From the NCBI GenBank assembly GCA_025617745.1, contig CM046862.1, positions 55,215,946 to 55,279,945 of the forward strand: 64,000 nt of DNA, written 5' to 3'. Positions 55,745-64,000 of the stretch are shown one piece after another (positions within the stretch are counted from its first letter, which is position 1; every line of letters starts with the position of its first letter). Origin of the DNA: Heliocidaris erythrogramma. Its lineage: Eukaryota > Echinodermata > Echinoidea > Camarodonta > Echinometridae. Made by a program: the position numbers and the translations under genes. Under the pieces are notes generated by a model. It was not told where the DNA came from and ran no database searches. It saw only the letters and a program-made list of their open reading frames with translations.

Positions 55745-56725
55745 CCTAACAATGCGCATCGATCGTGTAACACTGGCAATGGCGTCAGCACCATTTTTAA
55801 CGAAGGGAAAAAATTGTTTAAAACTATTTAGTTATTAGTCTAGAATATCGTTAAATTACACGAGTAGTCCGGTAATTCTAAAAGAAATAATTATTTGATC
55901 TAGAGTGCGGTAAGAAACTTCACAGAAATGGATAGTGTTGACAAGAACAGTAAGTTTAGATATGATTTATCTCGAGTTTCTCACTTACAGCAGAAAATGC
56001 TACGGTAGCTAATGCAGCTAGACGCCGGATCGGACGGCGTAGCGCGTACAGGGCAAACAGCCAAATTTCAGGCATTGGCTCAGATTAGCCATGAAGTTTC
56101 TTGACTTTTGTATTGTAAATATTGATTTAAATCTCATCCTAATAAATGATGTGGATTCTCTGGTTTATTAACTACGGAATATCTAACGTAATTTTTATCA
56201 AATCTTTAAAAGAAAATTAGGTAGGAATTTGTATTCACTCCTTCAGCCCAATTAAAAAGCAAAAGTAGTTCCTTTCCGTGTGCTCTAGATCGAACGTTAG
56301 ACCAAATGCTGGCCTAGATCTAATTTCAGGCCTATATGAACATAATACCTCTTAACACCTATGAAACTACACTTCGAATGACGCCTACTGTCTTTATTTG
56401 TCATGACTAATCAGCAAAATTTTCCATAGCTAGCAACACCAACACCAACACCGACCGTGAAATCGCTATTTCTTAATCCCTAGCGGTATAGTGTTAGTGA
56501 ATGGAAATTTGTACATGAAATTAATCACCGGCGGCCGAGCTCGGTTCAGCAGACGATTATTAACAACAAATAAACACCGGCAGCCGGAACTACGTCAAAA
56601 AAACAGAGGTCAACACCTAACACCGACTGATTTTTTTCTCATTTCATAGTCGGCGTTAGATCACGATTTCGCAGCAAAATATACACCAAACACCAACACC
56701 GATGAAACACTGGGTGAAATCACCC
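55745..56725. mobile_element. TIR element u2, left end missing (D2)
   Basis: Counterpart of 29197-30168. Near the right end it has about 9 extra bases (GAAACACTG) that create a perfect 24-base palindrome at 56707-56730. Confidence 0.75.
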
Positions 56726-57056
56726 AGTGTCCTTAATCCCATATACTACGTCACTGAGTAACCATATACTGTCATTACATTTTACTCAGCCTTCAATTTC
56801 ATTAAAAAATAATACATTTTGGACATTTAATCGCCCTTGTGGCTACTCCATATCACATTTAAATATAGGCTAAACAGAAGCCTCTTCTCTCTCTCTCTCT
56901 TTTGGTGTGGAAATGAGACAGAGATAGGGGGGGGGGGGGGGGGGAGCGAAAGCTCGATCATACAGTTTCAACCAAGTCTCACTCAAGGATATAACCATCG
57001 TATAAGTTTGATTTTTTGTTGCCTTTGTTATGTGGAAGGGCATTTATTATTTTTTT

Positions 57057-57093
<37 letters not shown>

Positions 57094-57510
57094 GTGAAAG
57101 AAATGAGAGAATAATGGTTGCGTAGCTTAAATCAAAGTTCCCCAGAGCTGTCCTCCCCTAATATATATATATATATATACATGTACACACACACACATAG
57201 TACATACATGTACACACATACACACACACACACACACACATATACATCCTATGACAATTATTGTATAGGACTTGCAGGTTTGCATGGTGAAGTTGTAATT
57301 CAGAAAAAAGGTTTGCGGTACATCTCACATGGTTGTACCGCAAACCTTTTTTCTGAATGACAATTATTGTCTTTAAAATTACTATCATGAATTATTATTA
57401 TCATTATTATTATTATTGCTGTCATTATTGTTGTCATTATTACCACCATCATCATTTTTTGAATTTTCATCACGGATACTTAGAAATTTTGTAAAAATAA
57501 GAAATGGATG
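56726..57510. repeat. Block u3 in D2 with microsatellites
   Basis: G run of about 18 (56927-56944), TA repeats (57060-57090 and 57160-57178) and AC repeats (57185-57240), all longer or shorter than in D1. Confidence 0.8.
57298..57358. mobile_element. 61-bp hairpin insertion (D2 copy)
   Basis: Same sequence as 30723-30783. Confidence 0.8.
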
Positions 57511-59183
57511 AGGAAGTTGTTAAGAATGAAAACTTATCATTTGACTTTTGTACCATAAAAAGAACTATTTCATCCAGTAGTGACTCGAAGCAAGCTATTA
57601 TTTCTTTTTTGTTTTATTTTCATAAGTTTTTATTATTTCCTCTCATAAAGAAAATTGTTTATAATTTGAAACATTTCATTAAACAATATTACAAATAATC
57701 AATTTAAAAACAATACAAATAAACTTTCATGTAAAGTTTTGTCAATCGAAATGCACATTTCAAGAAAAGTAAGATTGACATACTTAAGTTAACATTACAT
57801 TACAAAATAATAATGAAGATAACAATTGTTATGTTCGTTTTTTCATATAAAAAAATCGCAAATAAAGTTTTACTGCTTTTAGTTTTCTTGTTAATAATAT
57901 ATTTGATGGAGTGATGTTGATCGATTATATCATTGCCTAATCGATAATAATTCTTGTACTGTTTCATTTAAAACAGGAAAAAGGATTTTAAAAAATGTTC
58001 CTAGCAAAAATGAAGATACAAAATGAACAAATATTTAAAAAGTTATAAAAAAGGTATTAAAAAGAAAATTAATGTTAAATACAGGAAATATATTTTTAAA
58101 AAGATTCAATTATAAAAAACCCGCACATTCAACCGCTTTTAATTATACAAATCTAGTATTTATTTTTAATGTTGATCTAATAGTTAACTAATTTACAAAA
58201 ACCGAAACCAAAATTTCGAAATATTTTGGCCGAACGCAAGTGACAGCGTTCGAACATAAGGAAGAACCAAAGAAAAGCTTTTATTAGATCAAGAATTGTC
58301 AACCCAGTTGTATAGTGGATTTCACCCCCTTCCACAACCCCAGACCAATTTATGGTCGTTTCAATATTTCACCTTTTTCAATATACGTACATCCCCACGA
58401 GTAAACTGTTTCCCACAAATTCGCCCTCCCTGAATGAGCACTCATGTCAAATTCAACCTGGCTCATAATAAATTTATAATAAATGTTTAAGGGTAACCTT
58501 TCGCTACATCTCCTTTTTTGGGTCATAGAATAACATTATTTTTCACCAATTTTGTCACTTGTTCATAGACAAATAGAGTACGTCATGAATCTCTAATTCC
58601 TCCTGTTTTATTTGATGTGTAAATCATGACAATCGGCAAAATGTTAAATAGTCTATTCAATCATTTGGAAATTAGACGTTTCTGGGGGGGGGGGGGGGGG
58701 GTTGATCATTACGTATTCAGAGAATAACCCAGTCAAGCATAACTGGAAAGAAAATTAACATTTTTTCGGGGGTGGGGGACGTGCGGTTTTATTGATATTT
58801 AGTGTGCAATTCTCAAGTACACGTAAATTGCCTGCTCATTATGTCCATGCACGCTACAGAGACATACAGTATGTCCTAAGCTGGAAAAACTTGTAAATGT
58901 TCATGCACTTCGCTAAAAATACAGTGTTAAAATATTGATGACAGTCAGTATACGTACTTGAAAGTTAGTGTATAACATCCCAGAAAAACATCATAGAAAG
59001 ATCGCTTGATTACGGGAAAATATAGGTTTAGGATATAGCTGCAGAATCATATGACCAAATATATAGAGAAATGGTAGTGTGGAGGCGAAGAGTGTTGCAA
59101 CTACACTACAGTTCCATAGTTTCTCTCTTTATCAGTCCTTGACCAATGAAAGCTTGTGTAGTCAGGGGTGAGTTTCAAAAAGA
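57511..59183. repeat. Blocks u4 and u5 in D2
   Basis: Counterpart of 30936-32611. G run of about 18 at 58684-58701, where D1 has about 16 and an additional CCT. Confidence 0.75.
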
Positions 59184-60879
59184 TACAAAAAGAGAAAAAA
59201 AGATAACATTCCTTAACCGCTGAGCTTAATTGGAGGGAAACAAGAAAAAAGGAAAGAGAGAGAGAGAAAAAAAAAAGAGGGAGAAAGAGGGAAAATTGGG
59301 GAAGGATGGAGGTGCAACATACAATGAGTACGGAGAAGAGATGTATTCACAAAGAAGAAGAGAGGGAGAGAATAGACCCAATGGAGGGTAAGGAAGAATC
59401 TTAAACCATATTATTTGTAAGATGAAGTGAAATGTTTTTTTTATCTTTCTTGAGAAGCTGGCAAGAGATGCGGAGTATTTTATTGTGTCAGGGGATAGCG
59501 TTCCACAGCTTAGGTCCCGAGTACCGGATGTTATGTTGGAATAATAAGGTTCTGTGTTTGGGTAGATGGATGTGATTTGCGTGTCTGGTTTCGTATTTAT
59601 GAATAGTAGAAAGAGTTTACAAAATTCGTCAGGAAATAACTTGTTTGTTCATCTGTACATAAAAATGATTTGTTGATGTTTATTTATATCGGTAAATGTT
59701 AGTATGTTAAAGGTCCCCAGAAATCCAAATGCAAGTTAATTTCTGTTGATGTGCGGGCATGCATACAACTTATATTTTGTTATTAAAACATTTAAAGATG
59801 TTTCATAGACATTAAAATATTTTTTGAAATATTTTTTCCCAACCTCTTAAGCTCCACCCTAAAAAAAGCTCCAGATCTTTTCCTGTGATGACATCATCTG
59901 TCAATCATTAGTCAGCCATATTAACATTCTACAATACAGAGAGGAATGTAACTTCCCCCAACTTAGCACATGCTCACAATAGAATTGCATGCTTTCAAAC
60001 AATACCTCCTCATTACCCTTCTTTTTGTGGTGATGCTACAGCATGTCTGGCATAGCAACTCCTGTGTAGGCATTGTATGGTATATTAGAACAGATGGTTA
60101 TCTCTGGCAAAGCTACATACCACTTTCTCTCCTTAGCTCACTAATGATTGACAGATGATGTCATCTCAGGAATAAGATCTGGAACTGTTTTTGGGGTGGA
60201 GCTTAAGAGGTTGGAAAAAAATATTTCAAAAAATATTCAAAAATCTACGAAACATATTTAGATGTTTTAATAACAAAATATGAGTTGTACGCATCCCCGC
60301 ACACCAACAGAAATCAACTTGCATTTGGATTTCTGGGGACCTTTAAATTGTTTGAACAAATAATTGACGTGACACCGGGGGCAGTACCTATAGTGATACG
60401 AATTATTTTCTTTTGTAGGGTGATTAATTTGTGTAATTTGGATATTGTAGAGTTCCCCCAGGCAAGGTGGCAATTTGATAGATATGGTAGGATAAGAGAA
60501 TTGTAAAGTATACGGAGGATGTTGTTTGGTAAAATGTGCCGCAGTCTAGCAATAATGCCAATGTTTTTAGAGACTTTGCTTTCTGTTTCAAGGATATGTT
60601 TCTTCCAGGACATGGAACTATCAATGTGTACACCTAGAAATTTTGTGTTTTCAACTCCAGGTAGTAGTACATTGTCGAGATATATGGAAATGCTGTCTAA
60701 ATCAGTGTTTTTATTGTTGTGAAAGATCATATAGTTACATTTTTTTAAATTGACAGACAATTTGTTGGCCTTAAACCACTCGCATACAAAGGTTAGCTGT
60801 TGATTAACATTACTGCATAGTGAGGTAAGATTAGATCCGCTAAATAAAATATTCATGTCGTCGGCATAAAGAACAAACG
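59184..60879 (-). pseudogene. LINE family B copy interrupted by a TTAA element (D2)
   Basis: Counterpart of 32612-34307. The YADD-proximal 180 codons are open to 60314 and then run into the inserted element. Confidence 0.82.
59711..60342. mobile_element. TTAA-flanked element, 632 bp (D2)
   Basis: Counterpart of 33138-33770 with TTAA at 59707-59710 and 60343-60346. One base shorter, at AGATCTTTTCC vs AGATCTTATTCC plus other single-base differences. Confidence 0.88.
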
Positions 60880-61847
60880 TTTTTATTGATATTTAGTGTG
60901 CAATTCTCAAGTACACGTAAATTGCCTGCTCATTATGTGCATGCACGCTACAGAGATATACAGTATGCCCTAAGCTGGAAAGCCTTGTAAATGTTCATGC
61001 ACTTAGCTAAAATTACAGTGTATAAACATATACTGTTCATTCCGAAATTGTCCGATAGTTGAGACCTGATGTAAGTAATCTGGACTCTGTCAAAATTGCA
61101 ACAAAAACCTTCATTTCAAACAAATTGAAATAGATAAATATACACTGTGATTATAAAATATATATTAACATTTTACAAATATTTTTAAGGGTTTATAAGG
61201 GGTTTTAATACTCCACCCCCTCAAACCCACCCGATTTTATATATTTGAATATTTCATTTAGTTAAATCCAATTTGTTTCGTGATCTTTGAAATTAAATGT
61301 TTGGGGAAGATGTTATAAATATCTTTTATATATTTTTTTTTACTCTGAGAAAACCAACGTGGTTTAATTTCTCAAAAGTTTTAATGAATCGATTTTAAAA
61401 ATTGATTAGACTAATTTTGATATCAATTTTTGTTTTTAAGAATCTTTTAGTACTTCCTTTTTCATAACATTTTTCACAATAATCAAGGTAAATACACAAA
61501 CAAATATATTCACATGCAGTATCATTGTGCCAAATTACATAATAATAACTATAAGTAAGCATAGCATAATATTTTACATGCATGTATTAAATAGTAAATT
61601 ATGCAAAATCTGGAAGTCTTTATATAAAAAAAGGTAAAAAAATATAAAAATGAAGATTAAAATAGAAAAGATTAAAAAAAATGAGAAGAAGAGAAGAAGA
61701 AGAAAAAAAGCGCCCCCATTGTGTCCGTTGTTCCGCCTCAGATTTAAAAAAAAAACTAGAGTTCAGAATTTTGTTCACGAATTGTGTTATTAAGCACACT
61801 TATCTCCCCATGTCCATCCCTTCGTCCCGGAAATCAAAATGTTTTAA
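60880..61847. repeat. Blocks u5 and u6 and L1-like 3' UTR fragment in D2
   Basis: Counterpart of 34308-35268. A 5-bp duplication (GCATA) at 61559-61568 differs from D1. Confidence 0.7.
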
Positions 61848-62092
61848 GAGAAATTTTGTGTTTTCAACTCTAGGTAGTAGTACATTGTCGAGATATATGG
61901 AAATGCTGTCTAAATCAGTGTTTTTATTGTTGTGAAAGATCATATAGTTACATTTTTTTAAATTGACAGACAATTTGTTGGCCTTAAACCACTCGCATAC
62001 AAAGGTTAGCTGTTGATTAACATTACTGCATAGTGAGGTAAGATTAGATCCGCTACATAAAATATTCGTGTCGTCGGCATAAAGAACAAACG
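61848..62092 (-). pseudogene. LINE family B short fragment (D2)
   Basis: Counterpart of 35269-35513. Confidence 0.78.
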
Positions 62093-63054
62093 TTTTTATT
62101 GATATTTAGTGTGCAATTCTCAAGTACACGTAAATTGCCTGCTCGTTATGTGCATGCACGCTACAGAGATATATGTGCCAAGCTGGAAAGCCTTGTAAAT
62201 GTTCATGCACCTAGCTATAAAAACAGTGTATAAACATAGACTGTTCATTCAGAAATTGTCCGATATAATTATTGTGTGTGTCTGTGTGTGTAATTGGGCT
62301 TTTACGGACGTGTATCAATTTTCTTGTTATCATTATTATTAGTCGTATAAGTATCATTATTATTATCAACCCGGGGCGCGGCAAGGGGCTTTAAGCAGCC
62401 CCCCCTACTCTCTCTCTCTCTCTCTCTCTCTCATTTCTTCCTGTTGTCATGGTCTCTTTATTTATGTTAGGCCAAAGGATAGGAAATATATACCATGCAT
62501 AGGTAAACACGCAAACATATTTAAATGATGAATTTATAAACACATGCAATGAAGGCCACTTTTTCATGTTTTTTGTCTCTTGTTAATTCAGTCATTCATT
62601 CATTCATTTACTTATTTATATAGGCCCTATGTTGATACATACACTCAGCACAAAACAGTTAAGTTCAATTAAGTTCAGATTTTTCATTAGACATGATACA
62701 AGACATTCGTAAAAATCAATAATCAAATTAAAGGATATTCAGTTGCCTGTCAAGCAGGTAGGTGAACACAAAGTGAAACTTACGCATGAATGAACACGTT
62801 CATTATTTGTTCAAGGTGCCAAGGTGAAATTAACGGGAATGAAAAAAAAAACTCGAAATTCACAGTCATAGTGCACAGAAAATCAAAGCAAAGCATGATA
62901 AAAGTTTTCATGATTCATTGCTCATGAAAAGAAAATCAATCTTCAAATCTAAAAATGGGCCAAGGTGTAGCCAAAGTGGCGTAGAAAGGACAACACATTT
63001 TGGGGGACACCATTTAACCCAACAATAATGTAGGCCTACCTTGGAAATGCAGTG
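62093..63054. repeat. Blocks u5 and u1, SINE tail and CT repeats in D2, with empty CR1/L2 site
   Basis: CT repeats at 62410-62431. CATGCAAT|GAAGGCC at 62550 is the unoccupied target of the LINE at 35990-36674. Confidence 0.75.
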
Positions 63055-64000
63055 GGTGATTTCACGCTCTGTGTTGGTGTTTAGTGTTGGTGTTTAGAGG
63101 GAAAATTATTCTAAAATCGAGCTCAAACACCGCTGTTCAGATTAAGAAGCCGATACCGATATCCTAACAATGCGCATCGATCGTGTAACACTGGCAATGG
63201 CGTCAGCACCATTTTAACGAAAGGAAAAAATTGTTTAAAACTATTTAGTTATTAGTCCAGAATATCGTTAAATTACACGAGTAGTCCGGTAATTCTAAAA
63301 GAAATAATTATTTGATCTAGAGTGTGGTAAGAAACTTCACAGAAATGGATAGTGTTGACAAGAACAGTAAGTTTAGATATGATTTATCTCGAGTTTCTCA
63401 CTTACAGCAGAAAATGCTACGGTAGCTAATGCAGCTAGACGCCGGATCGGACGGCGTAGCGCATACAGGGCAAACAGCCAAATTTCAGGCATTGGCTCAG
63501 ATTAGCCATGAAGTTTCTTGACTTTTGTATTGTAAATATTGATTTAAATCTCATCCTAATAAATGATGTGGATTCTCTGGTTTATTAACTATGAATATCT
63601 AACGTCATTTTCATCAAATCTTAAAAAGAAAATTAGGTAGGAATTTGTATTCACTCCTTCAGCCCAATTAAAAAGCAAAAGTAGTTCCTTTCCGTGTGCT
63701 CTAGATCGAACATTGACCAAATGTTGGCCTAGATCTAATTTCAGGCCTATATGAACATAATACCTCTTAACACCTATGAAATTACACTTCGAATGACGCC
63801 TACTGTCTTTATTTGTCATGACTAATCAGCAAAATTTTCCATAGCTACCAACACCAACACCGACCGTGAAATCACTATTTCTTAATCCCTAGGGGTATAG
63901 TGTTAGTGAATGGGAATTTGTACATGAAATTAATCACCGGCGGTCGAGCTCGGTTCAGCAGACGATTATTAACAACAAATAAACACCGACAGCCGGAACT
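63055..64000. mobile_element. TIR element u2 with intact left end, cut by the window end
   Basis: Starts with GGGTGATTTCACGCTCTG after AATGCAGT, as at 37185. The right terminus lies outside. A base deletion in ACCATTTTAACG (63210) breaks the small MASAPFL frame seen in other copies. Confidence 0.75.

Larger units (their letters stand above)
50932..64000. repeat. Segmental duplication copy D2 (runs off the window)
   Basis: Collinear with D1 over 13.07 kb. It lacks the 7.84-kb LINE (empty site 55741-55744) and the CR1/L2-like LINE (empty site 62550). It keeps the TTAA element (59711-60342), the hairpin (57298-57358) and all family B relics, so those predate the duplication. Confidence 0.92.

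Overview
The window is animal nuclear DNA: AT-rich, spliced-gene style, full of non-LTR retrotransposons, TIR elements, microsatellites and long G or C runs. The repeat types (CR1/L2-like 3' ends with an ATT tail, TTAA-flanked MITEs, many poly-G/C tracts) and the rhodopsin-type receptor suggest a marine invertebrate, perhaps an echinoderm or another deuterostome. That placement is inference; nothing here identifies the species.

Layout. 1-299 is the C-terminal exon of a class A GPCR, the only clear host protein-coding sequence. 300-13258 is non-coding DNA with well-delimited small elements: a 40-bp minisatellite (491-910), a TIR MITE (1571-1807), a purine-strand array (2316-2955), a 213-bp SINE whose head looks like 7SL RNA (4208-4420), a 103-bp MITE (6149-6251), an inverted duplication of a promoter plus first exon (6748-8880), a hAT-type MITE with an 8-bp target duplication (9872-10243) and two TTAA-flanked MITEs (7960-8251, 12213-12506). 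13259-13634 holds a 351-bp element with perfect 62-bp terminal direct repeats and a tRNA-like core. A tRNA with anticodon UCU lies at 14792-14862 between inverted repeats.

From about 13.2 kb to the end, the window is a mosaic of repeated blocks. The largest structure is a segmental duplication: copy D1 (about 16548-38134) and copy D2 (about 50932-64000, cut by the window end) match closely over about 13 kb. D1 differs by two large insertions. One is a 7.84-kb block (21351-29192) that carries an intact 1017-residue endonuclease plus reverse transcriptase ORF on the minus strand and, upstream of it, eight tandem monomers of about 425 bp. The other is a 5'-truncated CR1/L2-like LINE (35990-36674). 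D2 holds both empty sites, so the two insertions probably postdate the duplication.

The rest of the mosaic is decayed LINE fragments: family B, always cut just upstream of its YADD motif; an L1/Tx1-like family; and a further endonuclease/RT relic. There are also TIR elements of about 1.08 kb and 0.63 kb and shared non-coding blocks. There is no operon, CRISPR array or rRNA. The functional content is one receptor exon, one likely tRNA gene and one probably recent LINE; the rest is repeat DNA that records nested insertions, several with empty-site controls inside the window.
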